From contig WOUX01000046.1 of the NCBI GenBank assembly GCA_009773075.1, positions 1-7,192 of the forward strand: 7,192 nucleotides of DNA, in the 5' to 3' direction. The position numbers were made by a program, and so were the translations under genes. Positions within the stretch are counted from its first letter, which is position 1. Each line of letters begins with the position of its first letter. Shown here in pieces: positions 1 to 6,123 of this stretch. Under the pieces are notes generated by a model. It worked only from the letters and a program-made list of their open reading frames with translations. It was not told the DNA's origin and did not search any database. This DNA comes from a bacterium. GTDB taxonomy: Bacteria; Desulfobacterota; UBA8473.

Positions 1-234
1 CAGATAGAACAGGCGCTTTATGAGAATGAGGAATTAAAAATAAGAGCACAAAACAATCCCATCGAGAATTTCAAATATGCTTTTGATGAAGTATTCATTC
101 AAGCTCTGATTGACAGAATGGACGCAAACCAGGATATTTTTGAAAAGATTATGGTGAATTCAGAATTCAAACAGGATGTAAAAGAGTGGTTGACAAAAAG
201 GATTTATCAACGTTTTAATGAAGATGAGGATTAG
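1..234 (+). CDS. hsdR: Type I restriction enzyme R subunit, C-terminal fragment (cut by window edge)
   Basis: Frame 1 is open from the first base to TAG at 232-234 and encodes the last 77 residues of a larger protein. The fragment is hydrophilic and helical. Its pattern (NPIENFKYAFDEVF, then a DRMDANQDIFEKIM stretch, a short gap, and VKEWLTKRIYQRF near the end) resembles the end of HsdR proteins, where a Phe-rich helix and an 'N-x-x-I/L-F' segment precede a final 'W-L-x-x-x-I/V-Y' helix. In the family, HsdR is the ATP-dependent translocase and nuclease of the HsdRMS complex; this tail lies beyond the nuclease and helicase domains, so no catalytic motif can be checked here. The 130-bp gap to the next gene and the unrelated function suggest this is the end of a separate defence operon. 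The family call rests on similarity recalled for a short tail. Confidence 0.68.
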   Translation, partial: QIEQALYENEELKIRAQNNPIENFKYAFDEVFIQALIDRMDANQDIFEKIMVNSEFKQDVKEWLTKRIYQRFNEDED

Positions 235-364
235 TTGCCGGAAATAGCACTGAAATTTTAATTTCCATTTGATGTTCCATAAAACATGGTCACTATAAAG
301 TGTCGCATCCTAATTATTTGTAATAAAAACAAACACCGCCATATAGTCTTCACAGGAGGATAAA
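235..364 (+). other. Intergenic gap between hsdR and the MBL hydrolase gene
   Basis: This 130-bp AT-rich gap holds a short inverted repeat (GAAATT, 2-nt centre, AATTTC, 252-265) nested in GGAAAT/ATTTCC (240-245 and 261-266), and two direct TTCCAT copies at 263-268 and 275-280. TTGATG (269-274) followed 19 bp later by TATAAA (294-299) is a weak promoter candidate for the downstream genes. None is strong enough to call as a terminator or promoter on its own. Confidence 0.35.
354..359 (+). promoter_or_regulatory. Strong Shine-Dalgarno site of the MBL hydrolase gene
   Basis: A perfect AGGAGG lies 5 nt upstream of ATG 365. It is the closest match to the anti-Shine-Dalgarno consensus noted in the window and supports this start codon. 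Confidence 0.85.
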
Positions 365-1354
365 ATGAAAGTAGCACCAGGGATATATCAACTAAAGGTA
401 CCAATCCCGGACAATCCCTTAGGACACCTGAACTGTTACCTGGTTGAAGGAAAAGAGGGATGGCTCATGGTAGACACCGGGTGGTTCACGCCCGAAACCT
501 TCGATTCCTTGAAAAACGGGCTTAAGGATATGGGGATCACTTTTACTGACATTGCTACCATAGTAGTTACCCATGTCCACCCGGACCACTTCGGCCTTGC
601 CGGAAGAATTAAAAATGTATCTCCAGACACAAAACTACTCACTCATCAGTTGGAAGCAGACTTGATTGAGACACGATATATCAAGTTTTCCGACCTTCGG
701 CATAAGGTGGGGACTATGTTGAGACGTTATGGGGTGCCTTCTCTTGAACTTTCATCTTTGGACTCTTCCTCTATGCCTGCTCTTGAATTTGTCAGGGTCA
801 CTTTTCCAGACAGAACTCTGTATGGAGGAGAGATTATTCCCACCGGCAGATATAACCTGGAGGTGATCTGGACCCCGGGGCATTCTATAGGACATATCTG
901 CCTCTATGAACCGAGAAATCAACTTCTCTTTTCAGGGGATCATATACTCCCCCATATAACTACCAATGTAAGTTACCATGTGCAGTCAGGTGACAACCCC
1001 CTCGGAGATTACTTGTATTCCTTACGTAAGATTGAGAACTTGCCGGTTGAGAAAATCCTTCCTGCCCATGAAGATATATTTACGGATCTTCGGGGCAGGA
1101 TAACGGAGTTGACAGAGCATCACAATAATCGCGAGGCGGAAATCCAACAAGCTATTCTTGAAGGACATCGGAGCGCTTACGAGATTTCTTCCCAAATAAC
1201 CTGGAATGTTCCGGATTTCAACTGGGATAATTTGCCTCCCCTACATAAGCGCATTGCAGTTATGGAGACAATTGCCCATCTCGAATGTATGCGTTGGGAA
1301 GGGAAGGTTCAAAGAATCATTGAAGACGAATTCATTACGTTCAGACCCCGTTAA
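365..1354 (+). CDS. MBL-fold metallo-hydrolase (glyoxalase II-like)
   Basis: A 329-residue metallo-beta-lactamase-fold enzyme, probably cytoplasmic since no signal peptide is visible. The two-metal site is complete: THVHPDH at residues 69-75 (the HxHxDH motif, H70, H72, D74, H75), the third histidine in TPGHS (H173), the bridging aspartate in SGDH (D192), and the last histidine in PAHE (H235). VDTG at 36-39 is the usual early strand. About 95 residues follow H235, including a 'PPLHKR' and 'ETIAHLE' segment. This matches the C-terminal winged-helix-like extension found in MBL proteins related to hydroxyacylglutathione hydrolases and LACTB2. The start is fixed by AGGAGG at 354-359, 5 nt before the ATG. 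The substrate cannot be read from sequence; a thioester, lactone or related ester is plausible given acyl-CoA genes downstream. It is 65 bp upstream of the permease pair in the same direction, so it may head that transcript. Confidence 0.9.
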   Translation: MKVAPGIYQLKVPIPDNPLGHLNCYLVEGKEGWLMVDTGWFTPETFDSLKNGLKDMGITFTDIATIVVTHVHPDHFGLAGRIKNVSPDTKLLTHQLEADLIETRYIKFSDLRHKVGTMLRRYGVPSLELSSLDSSSMPALEFVRVTFPDRTLYGGEIIPTGRYNLEVIWTPGHSIGHICLYEPRNQLLFSGDHILPHITTNVSYHVQSGDNPLGDYLYSLRKIENLPVEKILPAHEDIFTDLRGRITELTEHHNNREAEIQQAILEGHRSAYEISSQITWNVPDFNWDNLPPLHKRIAVMETIAHLECMRWEGKVQRIIEDEFITFRPR

Positions 1355-1410
1355 AAAAAAAGGATACAGTTAAGTCGGGTAACACTGGACGTTATTATCA
1401 CCGTCCTACT

Positions 1411-1415
1411 GGAGG
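1411..1415 (+). promoter_or_regulatory. Shine-Dalgarno site that decides a TTG start
   Basis: GGAGG (followed by T) sits 4 nt upstream of TTG 1420. No ATG is available in frame near the correct N-terminus, so this site is the main argument for the non-ATG start of the DppB-type permease. Confidence 0.75.
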
Positions 1416-1419
1416 TCTC

Positions 1420-2397
1420 TTGTTTTACTATCTTATTAGACGCCTTATCTCAATGATTCCTCTGCTCTTGGGAATTACCGTAATCTCCTTTTTGGTCATC
1501 CATTTAGCCCCAGGAGCGCCTACGGGTCTCCAGACCGATCTGAACCCCAAGATTACAGCCGAAGCCAGGATTCGGCTGGAGAAGATTTACGGGCTGGATA
1601 AACCCCTGCATACCCAGTATCTTTTGTGGCTTAAGCGTTTAGTTGTCCTCGATCTCGGTAATTCTTTTTCAATGGACGGAAGGCCTGTCACAGATAAGAT
1701 CATCGAAAGGGTCCCCATCACTATCCTTATAAATGCCCTTTCTATGTTTTTGATCATCTTAATAGCTATTCCCATAGGCGTTATTTCTGCCAGTTACCAG
1801 GACTCCTTTTTTGACAAGTTTACAACCGTTTTCGTTTTTATAGGGTTCGCAGTTCCAACCTTCTGGCTGGCCTTGCTCTTGATGATCCTATTCGGGGTAA
1901 ACCTGGGCTGGCTGCCTATATCTGGTTTGAAATCGCTGAATTACGAGTATCTGCCAGCCGTTGGGATGCTTATGGACAGGGTAAAACACCTGATACTTCC
2001 TATCTTTGTCTCTGCTTTTGGAGGATTAGCAGGACTTTCCAGATACACAAGGTCCAATATGCTGGAGGTAATCAGGCAGGATTACATAATGACAGCCCGA
2101 TCAAAGGGTTTGAAGGAAAGGGCGGTAATATTTAAACATGCCCTGAGGAACGCCCTGTTGCCTGTTATAACAATTTTGGGTCTATCGGTCCCGGGATTAA
2201 TCGGCGGAAGCGTAATCTTTGAGACTATCTTTGCCATACCAGGGATGGGACAGTTATTCTATATGAGCGTTATGGCAAGGGATTACCCTGTGATAATGGG
2301 TATCCTGGTTATTGGAGCTGTACTTACTCTGATGGGTAATCTTATTGCCGATATATCCTATGCATTGGCCGACCCACGGATAAAGATAGCTAAGTAA
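1420..2397 (+). CDS. ABC transporter permease, DppB/GsiC type (dipeptide/oligopeptide/nickel family)
   Basis: A 325-residue integral membrane subunit of a binding-protein-dependent importer. It opens with the family hallmark 'YLIRRL...IP.LLGIT..SF' forming TM1 (about residues 9-30). A periplasmic stretch with the 'LGLD/YGLDKP' type motif (57-62) follows, then 'LDLGNSFSMDGRPV' (77-90). Further hydrophobic segments lie near 100-124, 134-160, 190-206, 245-266 and 288-312. The cytoplasmic EAA loop that docks on the ATPase is 'MTARSKGLKERAVIFKHALRN' in two parts (224-230 and 231-244), and 'FETIFAIPGMGQL' (267-279) and a final DPR (318-320) are also family signatures. The start is TTG, chosen because GGAGG lies at 1411-1415 and because the first ATG in frame (codon 12) would remove half of TM1. 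Substrate class is uncertain: peptides, nickel or other small solutes. It pairs with the following DppC-type gene. Confidence 0.93.
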   Translation: MFYYLIRRLISMIPLLLGITVISFLVIHLAPGAPTGLQTDLNPKITAEARIRLEKIYGLDKPLHTQYLLWLKRLVVLDLGNSFSMDGRPVTDKIIERVPITILINALSMFLIILIAIPIGVISASYQDSFFDKFTTVFVFIGFAVPTFWLALLLMILFGVNLGWLPISGLKSLNYEYLPAVGMLMDRVKHLILPIFVSAFGGLAGLSRYTRSNMLEVIRQDYIMTARSKGLKERAVIFKHALRNALLPVITILGLSVPGLIGGSVIFETIFAIPGMGQLFYMSVMARDYPVIMGILVIGAVLTLMGNLIADISYALADPRIKIAK

Positions 2398-2439
2398 AGG
2401 TTATTTATTGCCCCAATCAGTTAATGAAGCGAAAGGGTT

Positions 2440-2481
2440 CAAGGGGTCTAGGGGGCAAGTGGGCAAGAGAAAGAAGGCAAG
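2440..2481 (+). repeat. Short G-rich purine tract with three GGCAAG copies
   Basis: The gap between the two permease genes ends in a purine-rich stretch with GGCAAG at 2454-2459, 2462-2467 and 2476-2481, preceded by G runs at 2443-2446 and 2451-2455. The last copy directly abuts the start codon. It looks like low-complexity or degenerate repeat sequence inserted between genes that normally overlap or nearly touch. Function is unknown. Confidence 0.4.
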
Positions 2482-3330
2482 ATGGAAAGAGAAACTCCAG
2501 GACGTCTTTTTTGGCGCAGATTCAGGAGTAACAGGCTTGCTATAACCGGGGCTATGATTGTCATTCTCCTTTTCCTTTTTGCTGCTTTAGCTCCATATAT
2601 ATCCCCTTATGATCCGGGTTATATAAACACCAAAAATGCCCTGCAAGTCCCAGGCAGAGATCATTTACTGGGGACCGATCAACTGGGAAGGGATGTGCTG
2701 AGCCGGATGATATGGGGGTCGCGTATATCCCTTTTAGTCGGATTTGTGGCTGTTGGAATTGCTATTGTCATTGGCACCTTCCTTGGTGCCCTGGCAGGTT
2801 TTTATGGTAAATGGGTGGATAACGTGATAATGCGGTTTGTGGATATAATGCTCTGTTTCCCCACTTTCTTCCTGATCCTTGCAGTAATCGCTATTCTTGA
2901 ACCCAATATATGGAATATTATGATTGTAATTGGACTTACTTCCTGGATGGGAGTGACGCGTCTTGTGAGGGCTGAATTTTTGAGCCTTAAAGAGAGGGAT
3001 TTTGTAAGGGCTGCAAGCGCCACGGGGGCGAAAAATCCCAGAATAATCTTTCTTCATATCTTACCCAATGCCTTGTCGCCCATATGGGTATCTGCTACCC
3101 TGGGGGTTGCTGCGGCAATCCTTACGGAATCTGCATTGAGCTTTCTCGGCATAGGGGTTCAGCCCCCCACACCCAGTTGGGGGAATATCCTGACCGCAGG
3201 AAAAGACAACATAGAAATTGCCTGGTGGCTATCTCTTTACCCTGGATTGGCTATTCTCATTACGGTGCTGGGATACAATCTTCTGGGAGAGGGTATTAGA
3301 GATGCCATAGACCCAAGATTGAAAACTTAG
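2482..3330 (+). CDS. ABC transporter permease, DppC/GsiD type (dipeptide/oligopeptide/nickel family)
   Basis: A 282-residue partner permease. Its N-terminal OppC-type region contains 'FWRRFRSNRLAITGA' (10-24) and TM1 (about 20-40), then 'APYISPYDP' (37-45). The strongly diagnostic 'GTDQLGRDVLSRMIWGSRIS' spans residues 64-83. More membrane segments lie near 86-108, 124-139, 145-160, 201-216 and 249-266. The EAA loop reads 'DFVRAASATGAKNPRIIFLH' (173-192) followed by 'ILPNALSP', and 'ESALSFLGIG' plus 'PPTPSWG' (216-234) and a final DPRL are typical. Length is normal. The start ATG has a modest AAGG at 2474-2477. It is separated from the DppB-type gene by 84 bp, longer than usual for this pair, and that gap holds an odd purine-rich repeat. 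No solute-binding protein or ATPase gene is within the window. Confidence 0.93.
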   Translation: MERETPGRLFWRRFRSNRLAITGAMIVILLFLFAALAPYISPYDPGYINTKNALQVPGRDHLLGTDQLGRDVLSRMIWGSRISLLVGFVAVGIAIVIGTFLGALAGFYGKWVDNVIMRFVDIMLCFPTFFLILAVIAILEPNIWNIMIVIGLTSWMGVTRLVRAEFLSLKERDFVRAASATGAKNPRIIFLHILPNALSPIWVSATLGVAAAILTESALSFLGIGVQPPTPSWGNILTAGKDNIEIAWWLSLYPGLAILITVLGYNLLGEGIRDAIDPRLKT

Positions 3331-3411
3331 ATTATATCCGATCCTGTTTGTCTATGTGTCTTTCAATTCTTTTATTAACTGTGTTATTCATAGAAGACCT
3401 TTAAAAAAACT

Positions 3412-4326
3412 ATGGTAACTATTCTTGACCTTCCTCACTCAGTAACCATTGTAGAGGTAGGCCCGAGGGATGGCCTGCAAAATGAAGGTATAGAAGTCTC
3501 TACCGACCAAAAAGTACATCTGGTAAACTGTCTGTCCCAAACTGGTCTAACCCGAATAGAGGTTACCTCTTTTACCCATCCATCATGGATCCCCCAATTA
3601 AAGGATGCTGAATCGGTGATGAATCAGATTCAAAGGAAGGAGGGGATTGTTTACAGCGCATTGATTGCCAACAAAAAGGGCTATGAGCGGGCTATGGAAT
3701 GTCAGGTGGATGAGCTGGTGCTTTTGGTGTCTGCCAGTGAGACCCACAATCTAAGAAACGTCAATCGTGCTATTTCTGAATCCTTAAAAGATATAGAGGA
3801 GATATCTCTTGATGTTCCCAAAGACAGGGTAAGGATGCGCGGGGTTATTGCCATGGCATTTGAATGTCCTTTTGATGGTAAAATCTCGATTGACCGAGTT
3901 ATAGACATTGGCAAAGAGTTTAAGAGAATGGGAGCATACGAAATAGCCTTAGCCGATACCGCTGGGTTAGCCAACCCTGCACGGGTGTTTGAGGTTTTCT
4001 CAATGGTTACCCATGAATTGTCCGGAATCTCTCTGGCAGGGCATTTTCATAATACTTATGGTTTTGGCATGGCCAATGTTTTTGCTTCGTTACAGTGTGG
4101 TGTAAGTGTTTTTGACGGCTCCATAGGGGGATTGGGAGGATGTCCCTATATACCTGAAGCATCGGGGAACATAGCTACCGAGGACATTGTATACATGATG
4201 GAAACAATGGGCATTGAAACAGGTATAGAGCTAGATAACCTTTTGGAATGCAGTAAATTGACTGAGGGATTGGTGCAAAAACCGTTAACCAGTTATTTAT
4301 CAAAACAAAAGAGGATAAAGTATTAG
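3412..4326 (+). CDS. mvaB: Hydroxymethylglutaryl-CoA lyase
   Basis: A 304-residue TIM-barrel lyase predicted to split 3-hydroxy-3-methylglutaryl-CoA into acetyl-CoA and acetoacetate, the last step of leucine degradation. The N-terminal 'EVGPRDGLQNE' (15-25) is the family signature. Using human HMGCL numbering as I remember it, a constant offset of 22 places every key residue: R41 at R19, D42 at D20, E72 at E50, the metal histidines H233 and H235 at H211 and H213 (in AGHFHNTYG), catalytic C266 at C244 (in GLGGCPY), and N275 at N253 (in ASGNIATED). This favours HMG-CoA lyase over homocitrate or isopropylmalate synthases, which lack the GGCPY loop. No good Shine-Dalgarno precedes ATG 3412 (only a distant GAAGA at 3393-3397), but upstream extension is unlikely because conserved sequence starts by residue 11. 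It is 81 bp from the permease gene and 17 bp from the carboxyltransferase gene, with which it surely functions. Confidence 0.93.
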   Translation: MVTILDLPHSVTIVEVGPRDGLQNEGIEVSTDQKVHLVNCLSQTGLTRIEVTSFTHPSWIPQLKDAESVMNQIQRKEGIVYSALIANKKGYERAMECQVDELVLLVSASETHNLRNVNRAISESLKDIEEISLDVPKDRVRMRGVIAMAFECPFDGKISIDRVIDIGKEFKRMGAYEIALADTAGLANPARVFEVFSMVTHELSGISLAGHFHNTYGFGMANVFASLQCGVSVFDGSIGGLGGCPYIPEASGNIATEDIVYMMETMGIETGIELDNLLECSKLTEGLVQKPLTSYLSKQKRIKY

Positions 4327-4330
4327 ATGT

Positions 4331-4339
4331 AGGGGGGGG
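4331..4339 (+). promoter_or_regulatory. Shine-Dalgarno site made of an eight-G run
   Basis: An A followed by eight consecutive G (4332-4339) lies 4 nt upstream of ATG 4344 and is the only ribosome binding site for the carboxyltransferase. A homopolymer here could change length by slippage, altering the spacing to the start codon. It could also be an assembly or sequencing length error, which would not affect the reading frame. Confidence 0.6.
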
Positions 4340-4343
4340 TATA

Positions 4344-5963
4344 ATGTCAGATATGTCCGAGATAGAGAAGACAGCAATGGAAAACAGAGATCATTGGCTG
4401 AAGGAAGAGGAAGGGCTCTATGCCCATAGGCAGGAGGCATACGATGTTGGCGGACAAAAGCAGCTTGATAGATTGGCCAAACAGGGGAAAGAGCCTGTTA
4501 GACACTTAATTGACCGGTTGATTGATCCAGGCACAGAATTCTTTGAGGTAGGCATAGATGCCGGGTTCGAGATTGGGTACCCGGAACAGCCCCACATACC
4601 AGGGGGTGGTCTGGTTACAGGGGTAGGCAGTATTCACGGCAAGGACTGCATGATCTTCGGAAACGAGAGTAGGATGACAGCAGGGACATACTATCCTATA
4701 ACCTTGAAGAAACATATGCGTGCCCAGAGGATCGCTGAAGAATGCGGTCTGACCTGTGTATATATCGCTGATTCAGGCGGTATCTTTTTGCCCATGCAAG
4801 AGGGGTGCTTTGCAGATGAGGGAATGTTTGGCTCCATGTTTTACAATATGTGCAATATGTCTGCTAAGGGGATCAAACAATATACCCTGAGCACCGGCGG
4901 CAACACCGCCGGAGGTGCCTATATAGTCTATCTTGCATGTGAGTCCATTATGATTGAAAAGATGGCATTTGCCTTTCTGGCAGGTCCACCCATGGTCAAA
5001 TCGGCCATAGGCGAAGACGTGAGCATGGAAGATTTAGGTGGAGCTTATGTTCATGCAAGACACTCGGGAGGTTGCGACCACTTTGTGAAAAGCCAGGAGG
5101 AAGGCATTGATAAGCTAAGAGAACTGATCAAATTTGACCCGCCCCAGAAGACACATATCGACCGCCGAGAGATTAAAGAGCCTAAAGTTCCTGTGGAAAA
5201 ACTCTATGAGATACTACCAAGAGATACCTACAGGGCTATTAATGTAAGAGAGGTGATCAAGTGCATTGCAGATGACAGTTATTTCTCAGAATATAAAAAG
5301 GAGTATAAAACAGGCAGAGGTGATACAATCGTCTGTGGCAAAATGTGGCTGAAGGGCATTCCGGTGGGGGTTATAGCCTCCAATGGGGTAGGGGTAATCT
5401 TTATCGAAGCAGCCAGAAAGGCGGCAGAATGGATGATCCGCTGTGGAAATGATAAGACTCCTCTGCTCTTTATCCAGAATGCCCCTGGATATATGGTGGG
5501 CAAACAGGAAGAATGGGGAGGGATCGGCAAGTATGGGGCGGATATGGTTCGTACGTGCAGTACTGTTCAGGTACCGAAGATCCAGTGGGTTATAGGGCCT
5601 GACCACGGAGCCGCCAATTATGGCATGTGTGGCAGGGCATATAAACCAAGGTTTTCCTTCCAGACGATGCGTGCCAGGACTTCTGTCATGTCCGGAAGGA
5701 CAGCAGCCTTTATCCTAACCAGCCTTGAAAGAAAGAAGGCAGAGGCCTCGGGCAAGGAGATGGATGAAGAAGAGGTAGCAAGATTTGATGCTATGATGAG
5801 GGAAAAGTACGAGCGCGAGGCTCATCCCTTCTTCACCGGGGCGCGTCTATTCCACGATGGTGTAATTGCCCTAAAAGAGTCCAGGGATGTTCTGGGAAGG
5901 GCTTTTGAGCTGGCTCTACATAAGCCGATTCCAGATTCCGTCTTTGGGAATGTAAAGTTTTAG
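4344..5963 (+). CDS. Acyl-CoA carboxyltransferase (methylcrotonyl-CoA carboxylase beta-like)
   Basis: A 539-residue carboxyltransferase with two crotonase-like halves. The N-half has 'VRHLIDRLIDPGTEFFEVG' (52-70), 'PGGGLVTG' (86-93), 'AGTYYPITLKKHMRAQ' (113-128), 'DSGG' (143-146), the oxyanion-hole loop 'NTAGGAY' (187-193), 'FLAGPP' (211-216) and 'EDLGGAYVHARHSGGCDH' (229-246). The C-half has 'VGVIASNGV' (341-349), 'FIQNAPGYMVG' (376-386), 'GAANYGMCGRAYKPRF' (422-437), and a tail 'HPFFTGARLFHDGVI' (494-508) ending in an FG-x-x-x-F motif. The YYP, GMCGRAY, SGxxDH and tail motifs match methylcrotonyl-CoA and geranyl-CoA carboxylase beta subunits better than propionyl-CoA carboxylase or glutaconyl-CoA decarboxylase. 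It would transfer carboxyl from biotin to the gamma carbon of 3-methylcrotonyl-CoA. The biotin carboxylase/BCCP subunit is not nearby. Start: G-rich Shine-Dalgarno ending 4 nt before ATG. Exact acyl-CoA is inferred from the HMG-CoA lyase neighbour. Confidence 0.88.
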   Translation: MSDMSEIEKTAMENRDHWLKEEEGLYAHRQEAYDVGGQKQLDRLAKQGKEPVRHLIDRLIDPGTEFFEVGIDAGFEIGYPEQPHIPGGGLVTGVGSIHGKDCMIFGNESRMTAGTYYPITLKKHMRAQRIAEECGLTCVYIADSGGIFLPMQEGCFADEGMFGSMFYNMCNMSAKGIKQYTLSTGGNTAGGAYIVYLACESIMIEKMAFAFLAGPPMVKSAIGEDVSMEDLGGAYVHARHSGGCDHFVKSQEEGIDKLRELIKFDPPQKTHIDRREIKEPKVPVEKLYEILPRDTYRAINVREVIKCIADDSYFSEYKKEYKTGRGDTIVCGKMWLKGIPVGVIASNGVGVIFIEAARKAAEWMIRCGNDKTPLLFIQNAPGYMVGKQEEWGGIGKYGADMVRTCSTVQVPKIQWVIGPDHGAANYGMCGRAYKPRFSFQTMRARTSVMSGRTAAFILTSLERKKAEASGKEMDEEEVARFDAMMREKYEREAHPFFTGARLFHDGVIALKESRDVLGRAFELALHKPIPDSVFGNVKF

Positions 5964-6015
5964 CTGCATCTACAGGACATTTCTATTTTGCGTTGACATT
6001 TTCCGGTTAAAATTG

Positions 6016-6043
6016 TTGACAAAAATATAGTAGTATGTTAAAT
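6016..6043 (+). promoter_or_regulatory. Probable sigma-70 promoter of the atpZIB operon
   Basis: A perfect -35 box TTGACA (6016-6021) is followed after 16 bp by TTAAAT (6038-6043), a 4/6 match to TATAAT, in an AT-rich stretch. Transcription would start near 6050 and give an untranslated leader of about 74 nt before atpZ. A second perfect TTGACA at 5993-5998 has no suitable -10 box at 16-18 bp; that distance lands on the downstream TTGACA itself. Confidence 0.5.
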
Positions 6044-6050
6044 GAAACAA

Positions 6051-6068
6051 TAAATGAATATTCATTCA
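6051..6068 (+). promoter_or_regulatory. Inverted-repeat operator resembling the FadR (TetR family) box
   Basis: TAAATGAATATTCATTCA contains a perfect 14-bp palindrome (6053-6066). As a whole it differs by one base from TGAATGANTANTCATTCA, which I recall as the consensus bound by Bacillus subtilis FadR/YsiA, an acyl-CoA-responsive TetR-family repressor of fatty acid degradation. It begins just after the predicted transcription start (about 6050), a place where a bound repressor would block initiation. It lies after the carboxyltransferase gene and before atpZ. The palindrome has no loop and is AT-rich, so it is a poor RNA hairpin and more likely a DNA site. The regulator's identity is inferred. 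Confidence 0.5.
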
Positions 6069-6123
6069 TTTTTGTATTGTCTTTTCAGGAAAGTCCAATT
6101 GTTCCAATGACAGTAGCTGATCG

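Noticed and set aside
240..266. GGAAAT/ATTTCC inverted repeat as an hsdR terminator
   Set aside because: Stem is short and AT-rich, the loop is 15 nt, and no clear U-tract follows.
2734..3057. A 107-codon minus-strand open frame inside the DppC-type gene, and a second one at 2802-3023
   Set aside because: They lie wholly within a well-conserved gene, their proteins look like antisense translation with no recognisable domain, and no ribosome binding site stands out.
3348..3377. TTGTCT/TTATTA as a promoter for the HMG-CoA lyase gene
   Set aside because: Both boxes are poor matches in a T-rich gap; could be chance. A promoter here is possible but not supportable.
5286..5606. A 106-codon minus-strand open frame inside the carboxyltransferase gene
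   Set aside because: It covers conserved carboxyltransferase codons on the other strand and has no family resemblance; judged a shadow frame.
4344..5963. Assignment as propionyl-CoA carboxylase beta or glutaconyl-CoA decarboxylase alpha subunit
   Set aside because: The GTYYP, SGxxDH, NYGMCGRAY and C-terminal tail motifs fit methylcrotonyl/geranyl-CoA carboxylase beta subunits better, and the HMG-CoA lyase neighbour agrees.
6053..6075. Palindrome followed by a T run as a rho-independent terminator of the carboxyltransferase gene
   Set aside because: The palindrome has no loop, is almost pure A/T and lies downstream of a promoter; a DNA operator explains it better.
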